A stretch of DNA of 64,000 nucleotides from Fluviicoccus keumensis (GCF_004217445.1 NZ_SHKX01000013.1:124001-188000), one strand, 5' to 3'. Positions 25,103 through 33,862 are shown, counted from the first letter of the stretch. A program made the numbers and translations. Notes: generated by a model not told the origin, from the sequence alone.

Positions 25103-25153
25103 GGTCAATAAAAATTCCCGAATGGCCACCGTCAACTATACAAGAGCCTCATT

Positions 25154-25537
25154 ATGACCTCACCCACGCTCACCCTCGCTTGCACCTCCGCCAAGGAACA
25201 GGACCGCCTGGTGTTCAAATCGCTGCTGGGCATTCTGGCGCAGACCGCCCGCCCGGGTCAGGCGCGCTGGGATTATCTGGCGGAGGGCTACGCCGACGTG
25301 GTCTTTGTAGACATGGACGAAGCAACGCCGGTGTATCCGAAATCGGAACCGGGCAAGCCGCTCTCGGTCGTGGTGGGTTACAGCACGGATATCGAGAAAG
25401 CGCGGAAATCCGTGTTTTCCCTGAAGAAGCCCGCGCGCCCCAAGGAATTCATCGCGCTGCTGACCATGCTGGAAGAACATCTGGCGCACAAGAATGACCT
25501 GACCATTCCGTCAATGCCTGCCCTGAACCTGGCCTGA
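25154..25537 (+). CDS. Small receiver-like (pseudo-REC) cytosolic protein, unknown function
   Basis: The 127-residue product has no signal peptide or membrane segment. I do not recognise its family. The order of elements resembles a response-regulator receiver domain: strand LTLACTS, helix with VFKSLLGILAQ, strand DVVFVDMDE, strand LSVVVGYSTD, and then SLKKPARPKEFIALLTMLEE, which looks like the KP motif and last helix of a receiver. The phosphoacceptor would be the Asp in FVDMDE, but the surroundings are degenerate and no output domain follows. It has its own promoter candidate. A GC-rich 9-bp hairpin without a T run (25549-25573) follows the gene. Confidence 0.65.
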   Translation: MTSPTLTLACTSAKEQDRLVFKSLLGILAQTARPGQARWDYLAEGYADVVFVDMDEATPVYPKSEPGKPLSVVVGYSTDIEKARKSVFSLKKPARPKEFIALLTMLEEHLAHKNDLTIPSMPALNLA

Positions 25538-25604
25538 CCCTGCCAAACCGGGCCGGCACCCGCCGCCGGCCCGTCGCTGTACCCCCGGCATCGCCACCGT
25601 TGTC

Positions 25605-25633
25605 TTGCACACCCCCGCCACTCTCTTTAGACT
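25605..25633 (+). promoter_or_regulatory. Candidate promoter for metXW
   Basis: TTGCAC (25605-25610) and TAGACT (25628-25633) are separated by 17 bases, 33 bases upstream of the metX start at 25667. I saw no SAM riboswitch or MetJ-box repeat here. Confidence 0.4.
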
Positions 25634-25666
25634 TGGTTCCCCTTGTGCCCTGCCGGTTTGCCGCCA

Positions 25667-26818
25667 ATGCCACAGACCCTGCCCCCCGATTCCGTCGGGC
25701 TGGTGACGCCACAGACCCTGCATGTCGACACGCCCCTGACGCTGGCCTGCGCCCGCGTGCTGGAAAGTTACGACCTCGTCTATGAAACCTACGGCGTCCT
25801 CAATGCCGACCGATCGAACGCGCTGCTGATCTGCCACGCGCTGTCCGGCCACCATCATGCCGCCGGTTACCACAGTCCGGATGACAGCAAGCCCGGCTGG
25901 TGGGACACCTGCATCGGCCCCGGCAAGGCCATCGACACCAACCGCTTCTTCGTGGTGGCGCTGAACAATCTGGGCGGCTGTCACGGCTCCACCGGCCCGT
26001 CCTCGATCAATCCCGCGACCGGCAAGAATTACGGCCCGGACTTTCCGCTGGTTACCGTCAAGGACTGGGTGCAAGTGCAGGCGCGCCTCTCCGACCACCT
26101 TGGCATCGACTGCTGGGCAGCCATCGTCGGCGGCTCGCTGGGCGGCATGCAGGTCATGCAATGGGCGGTGGACTACCCGGAACGCCTGAAGAACGCCGTC
26201 ATCATCGCCAGCGCGCCCAAGCTGTCGGCGCAGAACATCGCCTTCAACGAAGTGGCGCGACAGGCCATCCTGTCCGACCCGGATTTCCACGGCGGCCACT
26301 ACTACGAGCATGACACCTATCCCAAGCGCGGCCTGATCCTGGCGCGCATGGTCGGCCACATCACCTATCTGTCCGACGACGCCATGAAGCAGAAGTTCGG
26401 CCGCGACCTCAAGACCGGCCAGTTCGCCTTCGGCTATGACGTTGAATTCCAGGTGGAGTCGTACCTGCGTTATCAGGGCGAAGCCTTTTCGCGCTATTTC
26501 GACGCCAACACCTACCTGCTGATGACCAAGGCGCTGGACTATTTCGATCCGGCGCGGGATTACAACGACAACCTGCGCGCCGCGCTGGCCCGCGCCACTT
26601 GCCGTTTCCTGGTGATTTCCTTCACCACGGACTGGCGGTTCGCGCCGTCGCGCTCGCAGGAAATCGTCAATGCCCTGATCGCCGAGCGCAAGGATGTCTC
26701 CTACGCCGACATTGACGCGCCGCAAGGGCATGACTCCTTCCTGTTCCCCATCCCGCGCTACATAACCCTGCTGAAAAACTTCCTCAACCGGATTCCCGAG
26801 GCCAATCATGCGTCTTGA
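25667..26818 (+). CDS. metX: Homoserine O-acyltransferase MetX (probably succinyltransferase)
   Basis: The 383-residue alpha/beta-hydrolase-fold enzyme acylates homoserine in methionine synthesis. Motifs are NALLICHALSGHHHAAGY, NRFFVVALNNLGGCHGSTGP, the nucleophile GGSLGGMQVMQWAVDYPERL, Asp in FTTDWRF and His in PQGHDSFLF. I start at the ATG at 25667; a longer GTG frame from 25643 is not needed. Many beta-proteobacterial MetX enzymes use succinyl-CoA rather than acetyl-CoA (established for the family), so the annotation metXS would fit, but the sequence alone does not settle it. metX overlaps metW by 11 bases. Confidence 0.94.
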   Translation: MPQTLPPDSVGLVTPQTLHVDTPLTLACARVLESYDLVYETYGVLNADRSNALLICHALSGHHHAAGYHSPDDSKPGWWDTCIGPGKAIDTNRFFVVALNNLGGCHGSTGPSSINPATGKNYGPDFPLVTVKDWVQVQARLSDHLGIDCWAAIVGGSLGGMQVMQWAVDYPERLKNAVIIASAPKLSAQNIAFNEVARQAILSDPDFHGGHYYEHDTYPKRGLILARMVGHITYLSDDAMKQKFGRDLKTGQFAFGYDVEFQVESYLRYQGEAFSRYFDANTYLLMTKALDYFDPARDYNDNLRAALARATCRFLVISFTTDWRFAPSRSQEIVNALIAERKDVSYADIDAPQGHDSFLFPIPRYITLLKNFLNRIPEANHAS

Positions 26819-27407
26819 CCTGCGACTGGCGGAACAATGGATCCAGCCCGGCAGCCGGGTGCTCGACCTCGGTTGCGGCGACGGCGAATTGCTGGCGCAC
26901 CTGCGCGACCAGTTCAACGTGCACGGCTACGGTCTGGAAATCGACGAGGACAAGATCAGCGCCGGCGTAGCGCGCGGCGTCAACGTGATCCAGCAGAACC
27001 TGAATGAAGGACTGGGCAACTTCGGCGACGCCACCTTTGACAGCGTCATCATGACCCAGGCACTGCAAGCCGTCGCCAAGCCCGACGAACTGCTGGAAGA
27101 CATGCTGCGCGTCGCCAAGGAAGCCATCATCACCTTCCCCAACTTCGCGCACTGGAAAACGCGCGGCTACCTGTTCTGGCGCGGCATGATGCCGGTGTCC
27201 GAGGCGCTGCCCTATTCCTGGTACAACACCCCGAACATCCACCTCTGCACCTTCCGCGACTTCGAGGCGCTGTGCGCCGAGAAAGGCGTCGCCATCCTCA
27301 ACCGCCGCGCCGTCGACGGCGACCAGCAGGGCAGCCTGCTGATGCAGAAGTTCCCCAACATGTTCGGCGAAGTGGCCATCTACCGCGTCACGCGGGCAAC
27401 GGCCTAG
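26808..27407 (+). CDS. metW: Methionine biosynthesis protein MetW
   Basis: The 199-residue SAM-binding-fold protein has VLDLGCGDGELLAHL, YGLEIDEDKISAGVARGV, DSVIMTQALQAVAKPDELLE and the C-terminal TFPNFAHWKTRGYLFW and PYSWYNTPNIHLCTFRDFE typical of MetW. MetW forms a complex with MetX in proteobacteria and is needed for its activity or regulation. The 11-base overlap with metX implies coupled translation in fixed ratio. It converges with the metallophosphoesterase gene, sharing 4 bases. Confidence 0.95.
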   Translation: MRLDLRLAEQWIQPGSRVLDLGCGDGELLAHLRDQFNVHGYGLEIDEDKISAGVARGVNVIQQNLNEGLGNFGDATFDSVIMTQALQAVAKPDELLEDMLRVAKEAIITFPNFAHWKTRGYLFWRGMMPVSEALPYSWYNTPNIHLCTFRDFEALCAEKGVAILNRRAVDGDQQGSLLMQKFPNMFGEVAIYRVTRATA

Positions 27408-28399
27408 TACAGTTCCAGCACGTCGATCACCGGCGGCACGGCGAAGCGCAGCGGCAGGCCGATCATGCCGACGCCGGACGTGACAAAAACCTGGAGGTGG
27501 CCTTTGCGGTACAGGCCCTGCCGGAATGTCGAGAAGTGACCGTTCTGCAATACCCAGTTGGTCAGGAACGGCAGGTTGACCTGCCCGCCATGGGTATGGC
27601 CCGCCAGCAGCAAACTGCCTTCCGGCAAGGGCGGCAAGCCGTCCGCCGCCTCGGGGTGATGACCCAGCAACAGCACCGGACGGTTATCGGGCTGGAAGTC
27701 CCGAGGCAAACCACTGCCGTTCAGGCAGGACCACAGCTCGTTCAACCCCACTAGCCGCACCGGTCCCAACGTCACGCTCCGGCCTTCGACGGGCATAACG
27801 CCGTTGTGAATCAGGGCGGCCTTCAGCGCCTGTTGCAGCGGCGGTCCCGGTTGCTGCTCGTCATGGTTGCCCGGTACGGAATACACCGGATGGCGAATCT
27901 GGCGGAATGACGCCAGTAACGTTTCCAACGCCACATTTCGCGGTGGATCGTAGGTCCAGTCCCCCGCCACCAGCACCGCATCCACATCCAGCGCATTCAG
28001 GCGCGACACCAATTGGCGCTGCTGAAAGTCCGTTGAAAACTGACCGTAATGCAGATCACTGACCAGCGCCAGCTTCAACCGGTATCCCGTATGGATGGCC
28101 GTATGGCGCTCCAGCAACAGGTTGGGCTCCACAAAGCGGGCATAAACACCTATCAGCAACAGCAGTCCCACCGCCCCGGCGAACACCCCGGAAATCCGTC
28201 CCTGCCGCCACAGGCGCAGCAACGCCGCCAGCAACCACGGCATCAACCAGCTTTCGTAGTAAAGGACCGCCTTGACCGTGGCCGGAAACGGCCGGTCCGT
28301 CCAGGCCAGGCTGCCCGTGTACACCCCGGCCACCGCCAGCCCCAGCATCAGAGCCACACCGCTTCCCCAAAACCAGCGTTCACGCATCGTTGTTTTCAT
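27404..28399 (-). CDS. Membrane-anchored metallophosphoesterase
   Basis: The product (about 331 residues) has three or four N-terminal membrane segments (about residues 5-100) and then a calcineurin-like phosphoesterase domain. Metal-binding motifs are VSDLHYG, AGDWTYDP, GNHDEQ, LLLGHHPEA and AGHTHGGQ, in family order. It resembles the YkuE/YaeI-type membrane phosphodiesterases that act on lipid-linked phosphates such as UDP-diacylglucosamine in some relatives; the substrate here is not known. The start is uncertain: ATG at 28399 or 28387, neither with a strong ribosome site. Its upstream DNA carries the DnaA-box cluster. Confidence 0.88.
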   Translation of the reverse strand: MKTTMRERWFWGSGVALMLGLAVAGVYTGSLAWTDRPFPATVKAVLYYESWLMPWLLAALLRLWRQGRISGVFAGAVGLLLLIGVYARFVEPNLLLERHTAIHTGYRLKLALVSDLHYGQFSTDFQQRQLVSRLNALDVDAVLVAGDWTYDPPRNVALETLLASFRQIRHPVYSVPGNHDEQQPGPPLQQALKAALIHNGVMPVEGRSVTLGPVRLVGLNELWSCLNGSGLPRDFQPDNRPVLLLGHHPEAADGLPPLPEGSLLLAGHTHGGQVNLPFLTNWVLQNGHFSTFRQGLYRKGHLQVFVTSGVGMIGLPLRFAVPPVIDVLELY

Positions 28400-28415
28400 C
28401 CCGGCAAGCCACGCC

Positions 28416-28486
28416 TTATCCACAAAGTTATCCACAGAAAAACCAAAACCGACTCAAGACCCAGCTTATCCACAGAATTATCCACA
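28416..28486 (+). promoter_or_regulatory. Cluster of four exact DnaA boxes
   Basis: TTATCCACA occurs four times in the same orientation, at 28416-28424, 28428-28436, 28466-28474 and 28478-28486. Each pair has a 3-base spacer (AAG, GAA), so box starts are 12 bases apart, and the two pairs start 50 bases apart. All four match the high-affinity DnaA consensus without mismatch. They lie between the divergent metallophosphoesterase and rdgB genes. A role as DnaA-regulated promoter, DnaA-titration site or part of an origin is inferred. Confidence 0.8.
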
Positions 28487-28578
28487 GCCACTGACAGCAA
28501 CTGTACCCTACCGCAGTCCGGGTCGCCAAAGCCGGCGACGAAGATTAGAATCCGCAAAACAGCCTGAAAAGCCCGCCC

Positions 28579-29190
28579 ATGAACAAACTTGTCATCGCGA
28601 CCGGCAATGCCGGTAAATTACGCGAATTGCAGTCCCTGCTGGCGCCCTTGGCCATTGAAGTCATCAGCCAGAAAAGCCTGGATATCCCCGACGCGGATGA
28701 AACCGGCCTCAGCTTTGTGGAAAACGCCCTGATCAAGGCCCGCCATGCCGCTGCGATTTCCGGCCTGCCCGCCCTGGCGGACGATTCCGGGCTGTGCGTC
28801 GATGTCCTGCACGGTGCGCCCGGCATTTATTCGGCGCGCTACGCGGGCGTCGGCGCGAACGATGCCGACAACAATCACCTCCTGCTGCAAAACCTGCTGC
28901 CGTTCCGTGCTGACGGCCTTCCGCTGACCGCCCGTTTTGTCTGCGTGCTGGTCATGGTCCGCCACGCCGAAGACCCCCTGCCGCTGATCTGCCAAGGCAT
29001 CTGGGAGGGGGAAATCCTGTCCGCGCCGCGCGGCGCCGACGGGTTTGGCTACGACCCCCTGTTCTGGGTGCCTGAATTGCATGCCTCCAGCGCCGAACTG
29101 GCGCCTGGCGTCAAGAATCGCGCCAGCCACCGGGGAAAAGCCATGAACGCACTGTTGCGAGAGTTGCAGTCCACCCTGCCGACAGGGTAA
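28579..29190 (+). CDS. rdgB: XTP/dITP diphosphatase (RdgB/HAM1)
   Basis: The 203-residue house-cleaning enzyme hydrolyses dITP, XTP and related non-canonical nucleotides to monophosphates. It shows LVIATGNAGKLRELQSLL (substrate Lys and Asn), the active-site run GLSFVENALIKARHAAAISG with PALADDSGLCVDVL, the YSARYAG motif, ADGFGYDPLFWVPE, and NRASHRGKAMNAL at the end. Its length fits the family. The ribosome site is weak. The promoter region contains the four DnaA boxes, so DnaA control is possible. Confidence 0.96.
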   Translation: MNKLVIATGNAGKLRELQSLLAPLAIEVISQKSLDIPDADETGLSFVENALIKARHAAAISGLPALADDSGLCVDVLHGAPGIYSARYAGVGANDADNNHLLLQNLLPFRADGLPLTARFVCVLVMVRHAEDPLPLICQGIWEGEILSAPRGADGFGYDPLFWVPELHASSAELAPGVKNRASHRGKAMNALLRELQSTLPTG

Positions 29191-29308
29191 AACATGAACA
29201 ATGGTTTTTTGTATCCGTTTGACCTGGCCACCGCGGGTGAATGACTGGCGGCGCACAGGCTGAACACTAGACTGATATTGACAGAAACCCCTCTCAGGGA
29301 ACGACAAC

Positions 29309-30628
29309 ATGCGACTGAAACCTTTTACCGCTGCCTTGTTGGCGGCCTTGTCCCTTCCGGCGCTGGCCGATGATGTGCTGAACCAGGCCGCCGGGCTGCT
29401 GGCCCAGCAAAAGCCCGCCGACGCCCTGAAACTTCTGACGCCGCTGGAAGAAGAGCGCGCGGGAACCCCCGACTATGATTATCTGTTGGGCCAGGCCTAT
29501 CTGGAAAGCGGCGACGCCAGCAATGCCGTCTTCGCCTTCGAACGCTGCCTGAGCGTCGCGCCGGATGACGGCCCCTGCCGCGTACAGATGGCCCGCACCC
29601 ATCTGGCCATGGGCGAAACCGCCAATGCCCGGTCCGAGCTGGAAACCATCCAGTCGCATAACCCGCCGCCGCAAGTCAAAGACATGGTCAACCGCTTCCT
29701 GGGTGTTGTCGCAACGCAGGAGAAGCAGGAAAAGCGTGTGCTGACGGCCTTTGTACAGGCTGGCGCGGGCTACGACAGCAACGTCAACGGCGGTCCCGGC
29801 TCCAGCCAGATTGCCATCCCCTTCTTCAACAACGCGCTGTTCTCCATCCCCGCCAGTTCACAAGCCCTCGACAGCACTCTGCTGAACCTGCAGGCCGGCG
29901 GCAGCTTCCAGTACCGCAACACCCCGGCGGTCACCACCTTCGGCGACCTCAGCCTGGCGACGCGGCAATATACCGACGAAAACAACTACAGCAACATGAC
30001 GATCGACGGCAACCTTGGCGCCGCGCGCCGGTTGGCCGCGGGCCTGATCAGCGGCAAGATCAGCTTGCAGAACATGTGGCTGGACAACACCAATTACCGC
30101 AGCGTCATCGGTCTGGGCGGCCAATTCCAGAAAGATATCGGCATGACCGGCCAGGCGGCTGTTTTCGGCCAGATCAACCAGCAACGCTACGACAGCCAGT
30201 CCAATCGCGACTCCACCCGCTACACCGTGGGCGGCGCATGGTCGCAGGGGCTTGATATCCGCTACAGCCCGGTCGCCTTCGCCAGCCTGTACGGCGGATC
30301 GGAGAAAATGAAGGACAGTTCGGCACTGGCCAAGCATTTCGGCAACGATTTCTACGGGGTGCGCGCCGGCGGATCACTGACGCTCAGCAACACGCTGCGC
30401 CTGAACAGTTCCCTCAGCTACGAGTCGCGGAAGTACGACGCCGATTATCCGCTGTTCTTCAAGACCCGCGACGAGAACCAGATCGACTTCAGCCTTGGCG
30501 CCGCATTCAAGTTGCGTCCGGCCCTGACGTTGCAGCCGACCTACAGCTTCACCCAGAACTCTTCGAATGTTGCCCTTTTCGACTACGACCGGCATGTCGT
30601 CAGTGTCGACCTCCGCTATGACATGTAA
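29309..30628 (+). CDS. TPR plus outer-membrane beta-barrel protein, Slam-like (DUF560-type)
   Basis: The 439-residue product has a signal peptide (MRLKPFTAALLAALSLPALA) and TPR repeats at about 22-140 (for example YLLGQAYLESGDASNAVFAF and MARTHLAMGETANARSELE). From about residue 150 it consists of amphipathic strands ending YDRHVVSVDLRYDM, enough for about 14 strands. TPR followed by a C-terminal barrel is the architecture of surface lipoprotein assembly modulators (Slam), which carry cargo proteins with TbpB-like barrels across the outer membrane. The next gene, 15 bases downstream, encodes a protein with TbpB-barrel-like repeats, which supports that reading. The terminal residue is Met, not an aromatic, so the assignment is probable and not certain. 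Confidence 0.75.
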   Translation: MRLKPFTAALLAALSLPALADDVLNQAAGLLAQQKPADALKLLTPLEEERAGTPDYDYLLGQAYLESGDASNAVFAFERCLSVAPDDGPCRVQMARTHLAMGETANARSELETIQSHNPPPQVKDMVNRFLGVVATQEKQEKRVLTAFVQAGAGYDSNVNGGPGSSQIAIPFFNNALFSIPASSQALDSTLLNLQAGGSFQYRNTPAVTTFGDLSLATRQYTDENNYSNMTIDGNLGAARRLAAGLISGKISLQNMWLDNTNYRSVIGLGGQFQKDIGMTGQAAVFGQINQQRYDSQSNRDSTRYTVGGAWSQGLDIRYSPVAFASLYGGSEKMKDSSALAKHFGNDFYGVRAGGSLTLSNTLRLNSSLSYESRKYDADYPLFFKTRDENQIDFSLGAAFKLRPALTLQPTYSFTQNSSNVALFDYDRHVVSVDLRYDM

Positions 30629-30643
30629 CAGGGAGTCAAGAAC

Positions 30644-33600
30644 ATGAATATCAGACCGAATCTTCTGAATCCGCAAGGACTGCTGGCTGCAATGGTGGCC
30701 ATGGCGTTGTCGGGGGCCGCGCTGGCGGATACCGCCGGGCGGGTCAACTTCGTGACCGGCGAAGTGGTCGCCGTCAAATCCGACGGCAGCAAGCGCACGC
30801 TGACCCGCGGGGACTTCATCAACAGCGGCGAACGCATCGAGACCAACAAGGGCCGGGTGCAGATCCGCTTTACTGACGGCAGCTTCCTGTCGCTGCAGCC
30901 CGAAACGGTCTTCGGTGTCGACAACTACACCTTCTCGAAAGCCCAGCCGGAAAGCGGGTCGCTGCTGTTCAACTTCGTGCGCGGCAGCATGCGCACCGTC
31001 AGCGGCGCCATCGGCAAGGTCAACCGCGCCAATTACCGGGTGAAGACACCGGTCGCCACCATCGGCATCCGGGGCACCGGCTACTCCAGCCGCTTCGTCA
31101 ACGGTGTGCTGCTGGTCAGCGTCAGCAAGGGCATGGTGAACGTCGCCAACGACCAGGGCAACAGCAACGTCAGTCCCGGCCAGACCTTCCAGGTGCGCAC
31201 CGGCGAAGCCCCGGCTCCGGCCCCCGAGAACACCACGGCGGGCGGACGGGCCGACCAGCCCCAATCCGACCGGTCCGGCGGGGATGACAGCCAGGACAAC
31301 GGCGATGACGGGCAGGATAACCAGGTGGCCGACAACACCGGCGCCCAAGGCGGCACGGACAACCCGCTCGTCGCCGGCGAACAGACCACCGGTAACGGCA
31401 ACACCGTCCTCGCGGATGACATTCTCGGCTCCGGCCCCGTGCTGAAAGATACCGTCACCACCACCAGCAATGGCAATACAACCACCGCCCCCCTGTATTC
31501 CTTGGCCAGCCCGATGCTGCCCAATCTTTCAGATGGCGGCCCGTCACAAACGTCGAATGTATCCGCAACCTTCAATGCAACCTCCTATCGCGGCGGATTG
31601 CAAAACGCGACGATCGGCGGGGTCAGCGCCAGCAGTTCCGGAATCAATGCCGGGACGGCGCAGATCGTCAACGTCAAGACCCGCATTGATGCGGACGGCG
31701 ACGGCATCAGCTTCGGTGAATGGACGAACGGCGATCTGGGTTACACCGCTTTCGGATCCCCGTCCGTCTTGAAGCTGGCCGCCAACCAGTTCATGCCCTA
31801 CATCATCGGCACCACGACCGGCTCCATGCCCACGCCGGGCAGCAACACCTATGTGCGATACACGCTGACGGACGCCACGACGCCGCGCGTTTTGGCCGGC
31901 AGCAGCCTGGGCGGACAATTGACACAATTGACGATCGGTCTGGATCTGAGCAGCACCTTCCTGGCCGACATCGACATGGGGCTTTCGCTGGGCAGCAGCG
32001 CGGCGGGAAATCTGGCCAACTACACCACAACCGCGCGGGGGGTTACGGCTACCGTCAGCGGAAACGGCCTGAGTTTCAACAATCTGCAAACCACCAGTCG
32101 TGAAGACAGCGCCTGCTCCACCAGTTGCCTCACCTCCATCGATGCCTTCTTTAGCGGCACCGAGGGCGATACCCTGGGGGCGGCGTATGTCATCAATGGC
32201 GCTCAAGGCTCGGGCATCCAGGGCGTCGCCGTCCTGGACCAGTCCGCGTCATTCAATATCCGCCCGGTGCTGGATGCCGCCAGCGCATATACCTTCTCCA
32301 GTCCGCTGCAACGCTCTGACGGCCTTTTCCACACGCTGAATGTTTTCGCCACCTTTGACGGCAATTACGGCGTTGCCCAAGGCAAGCTGCTCGACCTGCA
32401 CGAAGGCGACGCCCTGCTCTTCAGCCTGGGAACCGCTCAGGCCGTCTCGCTCTATACCGACCCGCAACTGCGCTATAGCTTGGGGGAATACAACCTGGGC
32501 ACCATCACCTATGACGCCTATGGTACCCAGAACATCAGTAGTCCGTTCAGTTATGTCATCGGCCTGAGCCCCGCAACACTGCCGGCTTATAACGCCAAGG
32601 TCACCTACGATCTGGCCGCCTCAGGCAGCCAGGCATCCACACCACGCTTCGCCCAGCCCTCCACGCTGGCGACCTCGCTGGACAAATTGTCCCTGACCCT
32701 GAACCTTGGCGAAGGGCTGCTGGATGTTGCCCTGCAAGCCAGCACCGGAACCGGAACCGGCAAAACCACCTATACAGCCTCGCGCAGCGGCTACAGCCTG
32801 CCGACGCTGGTCAATGGCGGGGCTTTCCAGCTGGAAAACCGCGAACTGCTGGCGACAGCCTCCGGGGCCGATACCAGTTGCAACAGCCAGGCGGGTGGCG
32901 GATGTGACACACGCCTGTCCGCCTTCCTCATGGGCAGCGCCGGGGAGTTGCTGGGCGTCTCGTATGCGATTGAAGATATTGATGGCAAAGGCAATAACCG
33001 CCTGTACGGCGTCGCCGGGCTCGGACAATCCGGCTCGACCGTCATTACCAACAACATACAGGGGCTACTGGCTGGGGACTCCGTCACGCCTTCGTTCAGC
33101 GGCATGTTTGTCAGCGATCACAAGACGGGGCGTGGCGATTTGACCTATGAAGGCGCCATCACCGCCATCTTCAACCAATCCAACGGCAGCCTGCTGGCGT
33201 CACAGCACACGGACAACCTGGGGGTCACTTTCAGCTATGGCCAGCCCACCGCGCCCACACCGATGAACAGCACGGACGTTACCCACTACAAAAACACCTT
33301 GAGCTGGGGCCGGTTAACCGGAACGGGGATTGCCAGTTTCAATACCGACGGCTCGCCCAACTCCGACCTGATCATGGCAGGCAACAGCCTGCACTACATT
33401 GTCGGCACCCCCACCACGGCTTCACTGGCAGGCGCAACCACGACGGTTACTTACAACCTGGTGGGCGGAACCAGCCCCACCACGCTCAACAAGTCCACCC
33501 TGCCGGTCGGCAGCCTTGACTCCGGCAGCCTGAACATCAACTTTGGCACCGGCACGGCCTCACTGGCCATGCAGGTCAGCCTGACGTTGAACAACCAGTC

Positions 33601-33853
33601 TCCGGCCATCGCCAGCATGGCGACTACCGGCACGCTCACCGGCAGTGCCCTCAGCTTCGCCAATTTCAACACCACCGATATTGCGAAATGCCCCACCGCC
33701 AGCTGCACCTGGCAGGCGGGCGGCTTCCTGGCCGGCAGCCGCGCCGAAATGGCCGGGGTTGGCTATCGTCTGACGCTGGATGCCCAGACAGGAGCGACAC
33801 CGGATGTGGTGTCGGGTGTTGCAGCCTTTGAAACCACTACCCCGCCACTGTGA
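30644..33853 (+). CDS. FecR-domain protein with three TbpB-barrel-like repeats
   Basis: The 1069-residue exported protein has a signal peptide ending SGAALA and no lipobox. Residues about 30-170 form a FecR domain (GRVNFVTGEVVAVKSDG, GRVQIRFTDGSFLSLQPE, VKTPVATIGIRGTGYSSR). A disordered Pro/Asp/Gln-rich linker (about 185-270) follows. The rest holds three repeats of about 260 residues. Each ends in a Cys pair (C491/C495, C746/C754, C1016/C1021) and then a shared motif: DAFFSGTEGDTLGAAYVI, SAFLMGSAGELLGVSYAI, GGFLAGSRAEMAGVGYRL, followed by GVA. That motif recalls the TbpB/Slam-cargo barrel. It appears co-transcribed with the Slam-like gene upstream (15-base gap, GGGAG site). Surface display is an inference; the ligand is unknown. 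Confidence 0.8.
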   Translation: MNIRPNLLNPQGLLAAMVAMALSGAALADTAGRVNFVTGEVVAVKSDGSKRTLTRGDFINSGERIETNKGRVQIRFTDGSFLSLQPETVFGVDNYTFSKAQPESGSLLFNFVRGSMRTVSGAIGKVNRANYRVKTPVATIGIRGTGYSSRFVNGVLLVSVSKGMVNVANDQGNSNVSPGQTFQVRTGEAPAPAPENTTAGGRADQPQSDRSGGDDSQDNGDDGQDNQVADNTGAQGGTDNPLVAGEQTTGNGNTVLADDILGSGPVLKDTVTTTSNGNTTTAPLYSLASPMLPNLSDGGPSQTSNVSATFNATSYRGGLQNATIGGVSASSSGINAGTAQIVNVKTRIDADGDGISFGEWTNGDLGYTAFGSPSVLKLAANQFMPYIIGTTTGSMPTPGSNTYVRYTLTDATTPRVLAGSSLGGQLTQLTIGLDLSSTFLADIDMGLSLGSSAAGNLANYTTTARGVTATVSGNGLSFNNLQTTSREDSACSTSCLTSIDAFFSGTEGDTLGAAYVINGAQGSGIQGVAVLDQSASFNIRPVLDAASAYTFSSPLQRSDGLFHTLNVFATFDGNYGVAQGKLLDLHEGDALLFSLGTAQAVSLYTDPQLRYSLGEYNLGTITYDAYGTQNISSPFSYVIGLSPATLPAYNAKVTYDLAASGSQASTPRFAQPSTLATSLDKLSLTLNLGEGLLDVALQASTGTGTGKTTYTASRSGYSLPTLVNGGAFQLENRELLATASGADTSCNSQAGGGCDTRLSAFLMGSAGELLGVSYAIEDIDGKGNNRLYGVAGLGQSGSTVITNNIQGLLAGDSVTPSFSGMFVSDHKTGRGDLTYEGAITAIFNQSNGSLLASQHTDNLGVTFSYGQPTAPTPMNSTDVTHYKNTLSWGRLTGTGIASFNTDGSPNSDLIMAGNSLHYIVGTPTTASLAGATTTVTYNLVGGTSPTTLNKSTLPVGSLDSGSLNINFGTGTASLAMQVSLTLNNQSPAIASMATTGTLTGSALSFANFNTTDIAKCPTASCTWQAGGFLAGSRAEMAGVGYRLTLDAQTGATPDVVSGVAAFETTTPPL

Positions 33854-33862
33854 TCCTCCGAC

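Larger units (their letters stand above)
24854..25153. other. 300-bp divergent intergenic region between mnmG and a receiver-like gene
   Basis: It holds two divergent promoter candidates (described separately) and a central AT-richer stretch around 24985-25045. No DnaA box, tRNA or open reading frame with a ribosome site was seen. Because oriC adjoins mnmG in enterobacteria I looked for origin features here and found none. Confidence 0.6.

Noticed and set aside
24854..25153. Replication origin next to mnmG, as in enterobacteria
   Set aside because: No DnaA box or clear AT-rich unwinding element was found in the gap; the DnaA boxes are 3.6 kb away.
20520..25153. parS site search around parAB
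   Set aside because: I saw no sequence close to TGTTTCACGTGAAACA; a systematic mismatch search was not possible.
25549..25573. GC-rich 9-bp hairpin after the receiver-like gene
   Set aside because: There is no T run, so it cannot be called an intrinsic terminator from sequence.
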